Of a DNA stretch of 64,000 bases, positions 32,261 to 46,135 are shown piece by piece (positions within the stretch are counted from its first letter, which is position 1; each line of letters opens with the position of its first letter). The notes below the pieces were generated by a model. That model was not told the origin of the DNA, ran no database searches, and saw only the letters and a list, made by a program, of their open reading frames with translations. The stretch is from Megalonaias nervosa (taxonomy: Eukaryota > Mollusca > Bivalvia > Unionida > Unionidae): contig JAECUM010010954.1 of NCBI GenBank assembly GCA_016617855.1, positions 1 to 64,000 of the forward strand, written 5' to 3'. The translations under genes and the position numbers were made by a program.

Positions 32261-34460
32261 TCTCAGGTACTAAAGCAGTTCCTGGAATTCCATGTTCGCA
32301 TCACTATGTACATGTGATGCCAAAGTAGTGACCAGTATGTCATATCTTATTATATAAGTATGGAAATGTAATGTCAGATATCAGTTTAGTAATTGCCTGA
32401 ATTGCAATTCCTGCGTAATAGGCACATTTTGCGCTTGTCGCTTATCAAGTCTGTGTGAGTATGTGTGTAATTTAGACTTTTTGTTTTTTAATCACACACA
32501 CACTCTATCAAAAGTTCAAATGAATAAAGTTCCAAATGAATTCCAGTGGTATTCCAAATAAATTCCGATATTAAATGTGTTGATGTGACTGCAGTCACGA
32601 ACGTGCTAATGAGCCAATGACCTGGAATGTGTTGATATGTTAACTGTCCTTTGTTGTATCACAATAATACAAAGTTAACTGTTATACTCGTGAAACATCA
32701 GAGCCCAGTGCTATGAATGTCAAAGTGGTGAAATTATAATTTTAACAAAATGGAATTTACAACAGTACAATATAAATAATGACCGTGGCTCGGGTATATT
32801 GAAATTTGAATAAGACTGGGATCTCAGAGAGCGGAGATCTGACAGATATCGAGAAGAAATCATGTTTTGTTGACCTTTTCAGTCCCTAATCAAATTACAG
32901 CGTTCACATTTATGATATTGAAAAACGTCATTCGGAACATAAAGTTCCTTGGAATACCTCTCCTTAACATGAAATGTAAAGCTACTGAAATGTTACTGAA
33001 AGAAGTGGACTGGAAATTATAACGGTCATCAGAACGTGAACCTTTATCGGTGCTTCTCAAATGTAATTCTTATAAGTAGATTTCAAGCTTAAGATAGGGA
33101 ATATTTCACATCCTGGTCATGGAGAGCTGATCTGCGGATCCTACCTACTATGTCTCGTCAGCTGTGTAGAATTTGATGAATAATTATACTGTTCACGGTA
33201 AAATAAGATAATATCAATGTTTCTTTTTCCCCAGAGTATTACTTTTCTTTTAGTACCTTGTTTCTATTCAGGAGAAGAAACAATTCATTTTATAAAATAT
33301 AATTATTATTGTGTTGTAACATCTTTTTCTTGACTTCACAATAAAATCACAAATTAGTTATCAGGGTGAATAAAAATAAACTTTTTTAATGTTCAATACT
33401 ACTCCTCTAAATCTTACGTTTGTAGCCAATCCCATTGAGCACGTGATCTTGTTTACATGGATAACTTGACAAGAGAGCATCGCGTATGTTCGTACTAGCA
33501 AGTTTGAAAACAGCCAGGATACAAGGTTGTTTGCTTGGTTATGAGATAATTTGGAATCATTGATTTATTTGTCATTTGTTGTTCACGGCTATCAAAGTTA
33601 AAAACTAACACCATGTTGCTCTTTACTTAGTAATACGATAACCATAAGGAATTGAGAACATGCTTGTTTTGTTAAACGTATATTTTGTCAACGTTTTATA
33701 TTTTGTAAGGCATTAGTTTCAAACACTGAATTTAAGAATCATTATTGACTTCTTAAAGAAAGCATTCATGTGTCAAAATCATTTCTTCACAAAATTGTGT
33801 ACATAGGCAAAACATTAAAGATGCCTTCTCCTCCGTTTTAGGTGGAAAACAACCTGATTTTCAAGGGAGTGGTCATCATTGGCCCTAGACAACATTCGCC
33901 TTGACCCAACTAATTCAACACTCACCATACTTAAATTCGATGACCAGGTACCTTACCTAAAAAACGAGTCTGATCTGAATCAGAGTCGCACCCAAAGCAA
34001 GCAGTAGAAGCAGAAATTTGTTTACTTTGTTTCCACAATCCTCCCAAACCAGTTTGATTTTGCTGTTTAGAAATTGGCTATTTTTAATGAACTACATAAA
34101 CATGCCTAGGACAAAGTATTCAATCTAAGCAACTATTATTATAAAAACGGGAGAAAACAAATGCCTAATATTGGGTTGGGTTAGTTATTTTACCCCACAG
34201 AAGCCCAAGTATGGAACAACTGTTTACCTTTGCAACTGTATTGGATCTAATGATGACGGTATTTTAAGTTGAAAACCATTGTTTATGTATACATGATTTT
34301 ACTAAATGACGCATTCTAACTATTTTCGTATTATCTCATATATACTTGTAATAAGATATGAAAATTTCCGTGTCTTAAAACTCTAGTGTCTTGGAAGTAA
34401 TGAACACACTGCTTGGCTGCTGAAATTTAAAAATAATAGATTTCCCTATTGATTGTACAT
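32261..34460. other. Gene-free AT-rich DNA
   Basis: No exon, RNA gene or transposon terminus was recognised; only short stop-limited frames occur. Confidence 0.45.
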
Positions 34461-34709
34461 ATTATGCTACACACTTGGACGGTGTACACATTATGCTACA
34501 CACTTGGACGGTGTACATCGTATGATATACACTGGGACGGTGTACATAGTATGCTATACACTTAGACGGTGTACACATTATGCTATATACTGGGACGGTG
34601 TACATAGTGTAATATACAGTGTGACGGTGTACATCGTGTGCTATACACTGGGACGGTGTACATAGTATTCTTTACACTGGGACGGTGTATTTAGATGCTA
34701 TACATTTAA
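34461..34709 (+). repeat. 29-bp minisatellite, eight copies
   Basis: The core GACGGTGTAC occurs at 34478, 34507, 34536, 34565, 34594, 34623, 34652 and 34681, an exact 29-bp period. Unit ends alternate between TATGCTACACACTTG and TATGCTATACACTGG types. A 70-codon open frame across it is a by-product of the repeat. Confidence 0.96.
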
Positions 34710-35398
34710 ACAGTTTCATTAATGTACTATGTTGTATTTCCACCAATATTAAACGCCTAATTAATTTCAGAACTGTATATGGAATATGCTAGCTGACGAT
34801 TCTAGTATTGTTTTAAATTTATACACTAATCGACAGGATACAGGATGCATTTTTAATAATGAATGATATACATATTTATTGTCCTTGATAATCTCTAATT
34901 AGCTTGCTTCCTTCTCAGGAGATACTATCTCCAAGTGTGTTTGTCCCTCCTGGATCCTTTATTGGTTAATAAATATTCTTTCCGACGTTACCCCTCCCCC
35001 CACTGCCTACCCCCCCCCCCCTCAGCCGGGATGGAGCCCACTGGTGCCATAGGACTGGCAAACAAAAGATAAAAATACCTATAGTATACGTGTACAATAT
35101 ACACAAACCGAGACTACACACATCTGGAAGTGCTTATAATTTTCCAAGTCATCGGCATAGCAGTATACGTGTCTGTGTGTCGATAGATATGGATCAATGA
35201 AAAGTACGGAGACTCGTGAAGGATCAATGAGCGGTGTACAGACAAAATTATAATATTGAAGTATTTAAGTAAATTTTCCAAGTGACTTCAAATTTATTTT
35301 TATATTTCCCATTTATGTTTGTTAAGTCGCTTTGGCGGAAGCTAGACAGTTACTATTTCATTACGCACGTTCTTCTACGGTTATGATTTACCTAAGTT
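34710..35398. other. Gene-free DNA
   Basis: This contains C-rich runs near 34990-35030. No coding or mobile feature was recognised. Confidence 0.45.
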
Positions 35399-35410
35399 TC
35401 AGAGATTTTT

Positions 35411-35663
35411 GGGGCCCCGAGTGGTCTAAAGCGCTCACCGTTACGGATCACTGCCATTTCACCTGTCTGCGTGAGTTCGAGTCTCGGGCTCGGCCAATGT
35501 GGGAACGTGAGAAAACTTGCCAGTAGCTTCTCTTGGGTCGGTGGTTCTTTCCGGGGTTTTCCCGGGTTCTTCCTCCACCATTAATACTGGCCGCCATGTA
35601 TAGTTTATCTTGTGCTGAAAAATGGCATTAAACCCAACAACAACAGCAACAACAATAGCAACA
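35411..35663 (+). mobile_element. tRNA-derived SINE, family B, with target-site duplication
   Basis: The head GGCCCCGAGTGGTCTAAAGC, with B-box-like GAGTTCGAGTCTCGGG, is followed by a body (GGTTCTTTCCGGGGTTTTCC, GGCATTAAACCCAAC) and a CAA-rich tail. It is flanked by a perfect 12-bp direct repeat TCAGAGATTTTT at 35399-35410 and 35664-35675, which fixes both ends. Confidence 0.92.
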
Positions 35664-35675
35664 TCAGAGATTTTT

Positions 35676-36787
35676 CTTTCCTATTATTGTGATATCATGA
35701 TATCTCACCCTAGTCCGGTTTGGAAGATAGCTTGCGTACGAGTTCGTCGTGCTGACAGAAGTCATCCATGCACACCGTGCAAATTAATTGGGGATTTTAG
35801 GACATGGCATTATGTATCTTAACCAATAGAAAATAGTATTAGTGCTAAAGCTACTGTTGATTTCCTTACGGGGTTTGGAGGGTGGGGTGGGGTAAGATCC
35901 CACGATACCTTTGGAATGATAAGGAAAAGATGATAGCGCCTTTCTAAAAATATACAAATCTTAGAGTGACATATATGTTATGTGCTATCCCATAAACAAA
36001 CTACATGTACACTGCTCTTATCGATCTGTGAACAGGCGTGACCGCTATAGGCGTTAATTGTGTAATGTGGAACTATGTTTCATAAGTTCTATGGTTATTA
36101 TTAAAATCGTTAGGAGGGACGTGTGTATACTTTCTTGGTATGAGTCTGCTCATAAGTGAGTTGGACCTGAAATCGTGTCAGTGCAAGCTGCATACTTACT
36201 TAGCTGGTTATGCCAAAAATACAATTTATGTAAATAAACTGCTTAGATTTAAGCAGTTTGATGGACAAGCAGAAGAATTTTTCAGTACTAAATGTAGTAT
36301 ATTTAACTTTTTTATTTATTGGAAATAAACATGTGTATTTAGTTACTAATTGTCAGGTTAAGTTAAACCTGTCTGTAAAATACACTCGAGGGACAACACA
36401 ACAATTAATCATGAATAGACATTTGTAAGTACAGTAATAGAGATGCTACAAAGATCATGAATACAGAAAAAGGGTCTCAAGATGGCCTGAATTATCGGGT
36501 GTCATTTATATGGACGTTTTCATTATGGTTGGAGTTACTATGCGACCATAGAAGGCCTTTACAAGAAACCAAACAAAGAAGGTACTGTATCGTTCACTTT
36601 TATCATTGGTGGCACAGTCTGGGTGTCATTCTGTTATCTTAATGACAGTGTATTATTCATTTGTACAGCAAAATTCTACAACTGTGTACATGATAAATCT
36701 GAATGAAACACAAATTCTCAGCGTGTGTTTGCACACACATACACACGTCTTATTAAAGATTTGTGCTTATTTATTTCTAAAAGCAGA

Positions 36788-36789
<2 letters not shown>
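35676..36789. other. Gene-free DNA
   Basis: Short random frames only; no recognised repeat family. Confidence 0.45.

Positions 36790-36825
<36 letters not shown>
36790..36825 (+). repeat. (CT)n microsatellite
   Basis: About 18 CT units directly next to the dispersed repeat at 36826. Confidence 0.98.
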
Positions 36826-36828
<3 letters not shown>

Positions 36829-36950
36829 AAAATGAGGAAATCTTATCTTAGGCAGCCGCGGGTGAAAAGAGACCACAAAGGATATCTGCTCGTGGCTTGC
36901 GACAAGGAAGAATCTGATATGGCTTGTCAAATAGTAGTCCGGGTTTCTTC
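36826..36950 (+). repeat. Dispersed repeat, copy 2
   Basis: This is the partner of 22405-22535 (GAGGAAATCTTATCTTAGGC, CAGCCGCGGGTGAAAAGAGA). It begins immediately after the (CT)n tract. Confidence 0.7.
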
Positions 36951-37273
36951 CGACCCTCGCCACCCCATTTTTGATATTTGGACATTTATGTTGGGGTGTA
37001 GGATCAGAGTCCATTGCCTATCGAAAAGTTGGAATTCGCCGACACCATTTGGTGTCCGCATTGGGTAGCCGCTTACTAACCGGCCTAGAAAACTTTAACG
37101 ACCTGTCATCGAGATATACCTGCATGAAATCGATAGGAATATGATTTATTTTCTCAGAAATAGCGGGTGTAGCATTTGTTATATTTTTAATCCGCTGAGA
37201 GAGGAGATGCAACTATAATGTTGATGAAATTTGACCTGGAACTCGCCATTTGCATTCCGATTCACATGACTAC

Positions 37274-37535
37274 ACAGTCAATAACTGTAAAACCATCTTG
37301 CTCTGATATATAGCACAATAACTTCATATTATATCGATGATATTGTTAGGAAACAACATTAGTTATCTTTAGATAAATGGAAAGCTAATATAGCCCTGCC
37401 CCTTTGTAATTAAATGGCCAATAGCTTACTCTCGTTCCCATATTGGCCAAGTCTGGCACTACAGCAAATATTTTGAAGGACAGAGTGCTGACATGAGAGA
37501 CCCTAACGAAAATATACGACATATTGATAGTTAAT
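37274..37535 (+). repeat. Dispersed repeat family R3, copy 1
   Basis: Similar to 40785-41275: CAGTCAATAACTGTAAAA, TATATCGATGATATTGTT, TTATCTTTAGATAAA, then CCCATATTGGCCAAGTCT and AATATTTTGAAGGACA. The second copy has extra sequence in the middle. Family unknown. Confidence 0.75.
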
Positions 37536-39079
37536 TATACACTCCAAATTCTCAGATGTCTCGATACCTTCGGCCCTCCAACTTTGTGTGGTCACTTTGG
37601 TTTTGCAAGTACGCGATAAGTCACGTAGAACGTCGGTGGGATTATCACACCTTCCAAAATAAACAAAGTAGCAACCTAAATATTCTGTCAGGTGCTGAGG
37701 ATAGATCATTACTCCCTCCACTCATTAGGTCAGATATATTCTATCGGAATTCAAATTGATACCAACGGCTATCTGGTCTAACTAAACACAGTAGACCATA
37801 AACAAACCTAGTTTCTTAAGATTAATGTACTTCCTAAAGGCTATTCCAATTACTGGCTTACATTACATCACCCCGAGACATCAGTTCCGGTCTCGACTTA
37901 ATTACACAAGTGAATGAATGAAATTCCTTACATGACACAACTACGGTATTTATAGCGAATACACACATTCAAGTATCTAGCATATATGACACCTCACTAC
38001 ATGGTTTAAGAACATTAATTTCACATGGTTTAACAACGTTAATTTCAGTCAATACGCACTCAAGTCTTTATGATATGTGACATCTAAATCGGAGAATTTC
38101 ACGGATTCTCGTAACTCATATCAGCTAAAGTAAGGCATGAAATTCTAGATACATATTTACTTATAACAATCGAGACTATACATTCAAACGATGCATCAAC
38201 TTATAAAAAGAATATCATTGTACGGATTCATATAGATGAACTCTCACAGTTGTATTCATATCAAGAAAATTGATCTACGAATCTAACCAGATAAATTCAT
38301 ACTAATATAAGCAACTAAATCAAATAAATCGTCACACAGTTGTAATCATATCAAGAGAATGGATCTACGAATCTAACCAAATAAATTCATGCAAATATAA
38401 GCAAATAAATAAACAAATCGACATATCGATATCAAGGAATTTACGTGAGATTGACGCAAAATACCTTGTGTCGTCAAGCTTTACCGCTAGAATTGTATTC
38501 GTAGATTTTTCCAGACATCCAATCCCTTGGATCCTAATTACGAGTGAATTCCTTCTAATTCGACTCGGAGCCTTCCATCTTTGTTTTCTCTCGCAGAAAA
38601 TAGTGTCGACTGATTAAAAGTGTTGCGATAAGCACATTTAAACCGACAGTTTTCATGTGGAATCAGGCCCCCCCTCCCCTTACTCAGCGTAAGCAATCCG
38701 AATTAAATATATTTCACGCCTGAACTAGGCGCAAAAATTGTAGTCCGTCTGACAGTCTGGATTACCAAATACTGTTCCTGGGAAATTTCAGAATTGACAG
38801 TTTTCGATACAGATCGGAAGTTAACCGTTATCCTTTTCAGTTAAATAAACGAAGGTTTAATTAAGAATCACTGCTCACATGACAGTGACATTACCAATCA
38901 GTGCGTTACGGGGATTTAAACACGCTCCAGTCCCCACAAGTCTAATTAATCGTTCACCTGTCCAACTTAAATGTTTTCTTCATAGATAGACAGAAATTTG
39001 CACCCTTACAATTTCATTTAATAACTCGTTTGGTAATATTTATAAGAGATCAGAAGTGGCACGCAGCAGCATTGTTGTA
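37536..39079. other. Gene-free DNA with a short duplicated unit
   Basis: Besides the 89-bp duplication at 38243-38422, no feature was recognised. Confidence 0.45.
38243..38422 (+). repeat. Two tandem copies of an ~89-bp unit
   Basis: The units begin near 38243 and 38332; both contain GATCTACGAATCTAACCA and ATAAATTCAT followed by AATATAAGCAA. Confidence 0.85.
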
Positions 39080-39844
39080 ATTGTTTTTAACTCATTGCTG
39101 GACACTGGTTACATTGGTGGGCACTGGTTACATTGCTGGACATTGGTTACATTGTTGGGTATAATATACTATGATATTTAACATGAGAATATATTTTGAT
39201 ATATTTTTATAACGGATTCACGTAAAGAACTGTTATCAAATCGATTGAATTGAATGGGATGATGTGGGTTTTTTTTATACGTGTATGACAGGAAAGACGT
39301 TTCCGTTGTTTTGTTTCGTTGAATGTTATTCCAAAGCATAACAATATGCTTACCAAGTTGTTTTGTTTATCAGTGTTTTGTATCAGGTTAGAATATATTT
39401 TCTTAATGCAATGCAATGCATATTCTGACAGAAATTCACTGTGATTAAATAGACAGCCAGAATACTTAAAGTTTTCACGCAAGAGCAAGAGTATGTTATC
39501 TAAGTAATTAAATATATTAAAGATAGACAATGACATACAATTGAAACGTATTCACAGTTTTTACAAATCATCTTTCATTAGTCTTTGTTCTTTCTTATTT
39601 GGTGGATTTACTCTTAGACTTCTCTGATTAACACAAATTATGCTTTCTGTAAAATGTATGAAATACTAAAACGATTAATAATGCGTTAATTACATAATTT
39701 TCAGGCTCATCGTGTGGAAAGAATATTCAATAACAAATTGCTGTCAATAAAAAAACCTATTGAACGTAGGTCATTACAATATAGTTTAAAGGTGATTATT
39801 CCTACAATGGATGAGATGATGCTATCTACTCTGCCAGTGCAAGA

Positions 39845-39855
39845 ACATACATACA

Positions 39856-39886
<31 letters not shown>
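39845..39886 (+). repeat. (ACAT)n microsatellite
   Basis: About ten tetranucleotide units; the matching place in segmental copy 1 is C-rich and lacks them. Confidence 0.97.
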
Positions 39887-40784
39887 GAGCCTGACAATAT
39901 AAGTTTCATCCGTATGTGTCATTTACATATTTGTACTATTCATGTTGGATTCATGCATTTTTTGGACGCTGTGTTTAATATTGACCATAGTGGATCTCTT
40001 TAAAAAAATATATACACACAAGAGAGCACTAAGGCCAGTCTAATTATAATGCTTGGAAAGTCCCTGCTGTATACAACTATTCAAGCGTGTTATCGAATAC
40101 AGTTAAAGTCATTTGTATATGGTAAGGCGCCCTTCAGTATTTATGCTCTGAGTCTACAAAGATCAGATGATCCACGGTTTTAAAAACATGAAAGTCAGTC
40201 ATGTGTTACTTGTTGATTATATCAATAGTGAACGTTTGCTGTAAGCAGAGTGTTGACGTAAACATAACCTGTGTGAGAGACTTACAATATTTGCACTTGT
40301 TAGGCCTAAATGTCTGCATAAGAATAAATAAGCATGAAAAGCTTGCGCTCTTTTTTCCTGATCACATCATGTTTAACTCACCTGTAATAAGTAGAGGTTA
40401 ACTACTGTCACTTGTGTCTGGTGTCACTTTGTGTCGGAGTGGGTTTTATAGCGCCTACACCCTTGTAGATACATGTATAACGGTTATTCTTTCTTGGTTA
40501 AGCTTTGCGTTTAGTACATATTTTTATACACCCACTATAAGGCAGAACGTATTATGCTATAATGTTTTCTGTCCGCCCGTCTTTCTATGACTCATTTGGT
40601 TTCCACGCAATAACTTTGTAATCCACGGCCTATAGCAACTAACAGAGCTGGGTACCGCGAACAATTTGTAAAGCCGTATTTCTCAGCTTATCGCGATACT
40701 ATCACGGTAAACCGCAATTATATTAGGGGCGAACAGTTCAGTGTTCATGGTGGCAGAAACCGAACACATTTTTGTTTAATTCTG

Positions 40785-41275
40785 ACAGTCAATAACTGGA
40801 AAAATTATCTTGCTCAGATGTATAGCAATTTAACATCACATTATATCGATGATATTGTTTGGAAACAATATTATTTATCTTTAGATAAAGGGAAAGAAAA
40901 TATTTCAGCTCAAAAGAAAATCACAGCCCTGCCACTTTTTAGGTCAGTAGCTTAGAGTAAATGAATCTGCAATATGTATGTTAATTGTTGTATAAGTTGC
41001 AATCGAAAAGCTATAACTACAGCTGGATGATTAACCTTTATGTGGTGTAACGCCATTTCTCAGCGCAAGATAGGCTGTATATGCCGGCCGGTTTAACTTG
41101 GTGAATGAAGTACCGAGAAAACAAACACGGCACGAACAACCGACCCACGGGAAGCTACTGGCAGCTTTCTCGCATTCCCATATTGGCCGAGTCTTACATT
41201 ACAGCTAATATTTTGAAGGACACAGTGCTGACATCAGAGACCCTAATAAAAATATACGAAGTACTGATAGTGAAG
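40785..41275 (+). repeat. Dispersed repeat family R3, copy 2
   Basis: Partner of 37274-37535. It lies inside the block that is extra in segmental copy 2, so it was probably brought in by that insertion. Confidence 0.75.
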
Positions 41276-41694
41276 TATGCAGTTTATAGCTCCACTATTG
41301 ATATAAAGGCAGGGAAACTTTGAGTGGGATGCCATCACCCGGACAAGATATTTTTCAGAGAGGACCAGTAAACATTAAACGCGCTTAATCAGCTAACGGG
41401 AGAATATTTAGTGGACTTAAGTATAGATCTGATAAAAAAAAAAAAAAACAAAAAAAAAACAAAACAAGTGCTCATCTGAAAATCGTAGGATGATCCGCAG
41501 TCTTAAAAAGGAATATCTACTTCTCACATTTCACATGCACTGGTATATAATTTAAACATGAGGTACTTTTGTGGGATTTTTTGTGTCTTTTTTTAATCCG
41601 ATATTTTTCAGAAAGTTGGATTTTGGTTCAGCTAGTTTCGAGTCAGAGTCATCTCGCACCCGCTAAGACACACACTAGTCAACTTATGTCGCAC

Positions 41695-41696
<2 letters not shown>

Positions 41697-41754
<58 letters not shown>
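41697..41754 (+). repeat. (AT)n microsatellite
   Basis: About 29 AT units; flanked on both sides by similar words (TTATGTCGCACCCAT and TTATGTCGCATCCAT). Confidence 0.98.
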
Positions 41755-41758
<4 letters not shown>

Positions 41759-42639
41759 GTTATGTCGCATCCATCTATAATATATCATGTATGTATATGT
41801 AACTTTTACATTTTGGGTACAACATAACTTTATATTAGTGTGCGAATTGACGTGGGTGCGATATAACCAGGGTGCAACATGACTAGTTGCCATTTGTTTC
41901 TCAATTCATTTAGCCACTGCGTTTGCAAATGTGACAGTGTCAAAGATGTGATTAAAGGATCATATGGAATTATATTTGTCATGATTAATTTATGACAGAT
42001 ACAAAATGGGTTAATCTTTTGAACTATTTTGTCATGAATAATGGAAATAATAATGGGAATAATATTTTGTCATGAATAATGGAAACACGCTGTTAATATC
42101 ATTGAAGTCGTAACAAATTTCCGAACATTCCTTACTGGCGGAAACTGCTGACATACCAGTACAGTGAAAAAGTAGCATGGTACGTACCACCAGAAAAAGA
42201 AATACCGCAGTAAACCTGTATACCGGTAATAGCGCCCATTCTAGTAATCAGACATAGTGAATGTTTTTGTATTTGTATTTGGGGTAAGGATTTAGACTAC
42301 TGTGACTGAAAGAAAACACAATGGATGTCTTTGTATTTGGGGTAAGGATTTAGACCACTGCGACTGAAAGAAGGTAAACGGTTTATGCGCCAGAACTCGA
42401 GTTTTCCTTCAATACATACTTCAACCAAACCTTTTGTGCATGGTTTGCACTTGGGGCGAGGAAGAAGCGTTTTTATTTGAGCGTCAAAAAACGGTAAAAG
42501 CCATAGTCATATTGACTAAAATAACAAAATGGTTTCTGCGCAAACATTTCAGTTATTTGCTTAGAGGACTATTAAGTATGAAGGTGGGTGTTCACGGTTA
42601 CCTTGCTTGCACAGTGTCTAAATATTGTGATACCTAGAG

Positions 42640-43640
42640 TAATGAAACTTGGCAAGGGGCGTATCTGACGAGTATTACAACATTATCTCTAATTTAAAAG
42701 TAGATCACCGTGACGCATATTTCACGACTAACTGACATTGGCTGAAATTGGTGACGGATACATCTTGATGAGTGCAACAACATTATCTCTAACGTTTGTC
42801 ATTGTGACTATTTTTCATGCTTCAATGAATTTGTTTCAGTCTCATATACTTTCCATTGTGAAACCATCGAACTTTACGATTGTATGCATGTGTTTGTACC
42901 ATATGCTTTCGACAAAGAAAGTTACTGCGACCTACATTACGCATTTTATTTCCTACTGTTAAGGTTTTGCTTTTTTCTTGTGCCCACATTGGACTTTTGT
43001 ATCTGCTCTAAACTGTTAGACCTGGAATTACGAAACTTTACGAGAAACTTTAAGGACCTTCATCTTAAAACATGTCATTGTGACTCGTATTTGAAGCTAG
43101 TGAATTCGGTTCATTTGTTGTTTTTACTCTTCACGTTTTAATCATTATATTAGATGATTGCATACATCTCTCTTAGTACTACACCCACAATAAAAAGTCG
43201 CTGTGACCTATATTTGACATTTGACTGGCTTAGGTTAAGGTTTTGCAATTAACTTTTATCAGCATAGGTATATTATGTGTTATGTACACACTTCCCATCT
43301 AAAATGATAAAAGATGAGGATGCATTATGATGAGCAATACTCTTTGATTTCAGTAGTAGTTCATTGTTGCTCATATTTTATGCTCTGCAGACTTGGACTA
43401 AATTGCGTTTTATGTTTATTTTTCGGGGACTGCTCATGCTAGAAGGATGAAATTGATGATGTTGTGTATTTCTGTTGCTACCTCACCCATGCAAGAAAAG
43501 AAGATCATCAGCTTTGGCTATGGTTTTGCATTTATCTCATGACCACAAGAGCTTTTGGCATGTTATATTCATTCTACCCTACCTAGTATGGTGAAACTTG
43601 GCAAGTGGATGCATCATGCAAACTTCTTCGTCCTGTTTAG
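42640..43640 (+). repeat. Degenerate tandem units inside segmental copy 2
   Basis: The counterpart of the series at 29860-30960, with phrases such as ATGAAACTTGGCAAGGGGCG and ACTGACATTGGCTG. Confidence 0.62.
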
Positions 43641-44570
43641 CAAATAAGTATGTGTTCGTGCTTAAGAGATCCTGCTGAAATTTTGTCTTTAAGGTTCATT
43701 TATGTTCCAATTGTGGATATTGATTATGGAATGCAACTTAATTACTTCTGCACCTGTATGCTTTATTTACATGGGGCAAGTGATCGTGTTTATTATCAAC
43801 TTTTTTCCACCCTTGCTAGACCATTATACATCCTAGCCTACTGAGAAGTTATTTCTGACCAGTGCAGATGGAAGTCGGAGTAAAAATGTTGATTCAACAG
43901 TAAACTTTCCGTATTAATGACTATACATTGTATATTATTATAGGTTACCGTCAGCAGTTTAACTGTATTGCGCAATTGAATCAATATAGTAACTGGATGA
44001 GTGGATGACATTCATCTTAGGAAATCCGGCTGTTGGGCTTGGAGGAAGTTAATATATTATCAAGCATATTTTAAGAACAGTGGTTGAAGGAAATAATTAA
44101 AAATGACATTAATATGTGGTGTTGATCAACTCATTAAGATTTATACTTGTATATATTACAATAAAATTTTCTTTTTATTGCTTAATGTCTTTGACGGCAA
44201 GTAACAGTTCCAAAGGTACGTATGTAGGTTGCTGGGTGGTTGGTAGGCAGGCAGGTAGGTAAGCCAGGACAATACTGGTTATATAGTACCGGTTAAAATT
44301 TAAATTTTAACGTTTGAAAAGAAAGATCAAGTGTAAAAGTAAATGCTTACAAGTAAATCTTAGCTAGAAAAGGGACCAAGATTACTTTAGACTGACTTTT
44401 TTCTGATACTATTTCATTTTATGTAGATGTGAGTTTTCTAATCGTTTATTATACTCTAGTTTACGTTCAGCGCAGTGCCGCAACAGTGCTTGGTGTTTCT
44501 GGTTTTGTTCGTATGCAGAATGAAACCTATTAGGAAAGCGGGTATTCCTTTGTTTGTAGTCACCATAAAC

Positions 44571-45954
44571 ATTCCACGAAACAAATTATCTGTGAAACAC
44601 TGGCAAGGACCCACCTAAACATGAATAGTAACCATTAGTGTAATTTTGTGTTACTGATTTTGTCCTTGAAAGTGTATAGAATTTTGAGTTTCAAAACGCG
44701 CAAACTCTATCAGTTTCTATAAATTCTTCGACCGGCCTAGTTCCTGCGTATTGAATTTTAACGGTATAATATTGTTGTTCTCTGTGTATACTGTGTTATG
44801 TATACATGTATTTAATTTGTATTGTTTGTTGGCTTTTTACTCCATTATTATATGCTATGTATACGTGTAATTTGAACTTGACCTTGGTCCAAAATCGAGT
44901 TTATAGTGTATCCGACCAGTGACATTTATCTTGTAAGCAGGTTAATACATAGCTAATATTTCTCTGTGAGTATAGATTAAGTGTCAAAATCATTATTAAC
45001 GGTAAACATTTTTCAAGTATTGATTCGAACTTGGAAACTTTTAGAATGGAAAATTCCATTAAGTTGAAAGAGTATTTCCAGATAATGGCACTTGCGACCT
45101 AGGCGAAGTAGAGGGATACACAATCTTATTTACTTGATAAAATACTCGTTATTCTTTTAGTATCTCAAGTGGATATCTATCCTATTGTTGTGTTCAGTTA
45201 TTTTTCTCATTTGGGTGGATTTATCTATTCAGATCATTATTCAGCGGAATTACAAAGTATTGAATATTATTCTTGAACTAAAACATTAATTTGGAATTAT
45301 AATGAATTCAGATAAGGACATCTTCGATTGTATTATTGTGATACATCAAAACGTTCTTGGCACATCTCCACACTCCAGGCCTCGCACATGGATGACCAAC
45401 TGCACGAAGGGTGTCGTTCTTGGTTCCTGCCCTTGTGGTCCTTGGGAGGGGACAAAGATCAAATGTAGCAGTTGCATGTCTTAATTTATATCCAAACACG
45501 TTACATGCAATAATGGCAATAAGATGGTGCCTGCATGTGACAGAATTTACATTATAACGGTTTTATCACTTTCTGCGAGTATGGGTTGGTACCGATGTGT
45601 TTGTGCGTGTATTTTGAAGCATGCAATAACAAGGATAACATGCCAAATTTTAATGCATTTTCTCCAGTATACTTTGTGACAATTACAGACATGATTCTAC
45701 GAGTACTTCTAGTTAAATTGCTAAACTCATTTAGCATTTGTTTCTGGCCTAAAATTTTCCAAGACTGTACCTATTCAATGCTTTTTTTCGGACGAAAGGA
45801 AACATATGTACCCAATATCAACGATTGATAGAGAAGTTCAGCTATTGCCCGGAAATATAATACATGGGCAAAACCAGTTTTCAGTGAGAATAAGCTTGAG
45901 ATTAAAACCAGTGTCTGTATAATCAGTAGGGCTCTTTCGTCTCTACGTACAAAA
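44571..45954. other. Gene-free DNA
   Basis: No supported gene. A 60-codon frame at 45302-45484 has no family features. Confidence 0.45.
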
Positions 45955-46135
45955 AAAAAAGTAAAATGGAGTGTTGGAGTGGAGTCTGGAGTGGACACTG
46001 GGATCTGGAGTGGAGTCTGACGTCTGATGTGTATGAATCTAGACAATATTACAATGTTTTTGCTTGTTTTCATTTACATAGATTTATGTCATTATAGCAT
46101 TGTCACTGTAACCCAAAATCCCAGCAATCGGTGAC
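45955..46135 (+). repeat. Inverted dispersed repeat, arm 1
   Basis: The reverse complement of 48425-48610: GGAGTGTTGGAGTGGAGTCT is shared, then a CTGATGTGTATGAATCTAGA-like stretch and TGTCACTGTAACCCAAAATC. A GGAGTGGAGTCTG unit is repeated within it. Confidence 0.75.

Larger units (their letters stand above)
39080..44570 (+). repeat. Diverged segmental repeat, copy 2
   Basis: Same orientation as 26290-32260. Copy 2 carries an extra ~1.6 kb (about 40640-42260) including repeat R3, a poly-A tract at 41431-41462 and an (AT)n tract. It lacks the SINE and the 1.2 kb block of copy 1. The homology resumes cleanly on each side of these gaps. Confidence 0.8.

Noticed and set aside
34453..34665. 70-codon open frame with repeated phrases
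   Set aside because: It is the 29-bp minisatellite translated; no start context or exon borders.
36140..36328. Possible short exon or gene (62 codons)
   Set aside because: No acceptor/donor pair in frame, no conserved motif.
41569..41802. 77-codon frame ending in Tyr-Ile repeats
   Set aside because: Largely (AT)n; no coding signature.
45302..45484. 60-codon frame with several Cys
   Set aside because: No splice borders, no homologous copy and no domain pattern; expected by chance in 30 kb of intergenic DNA.
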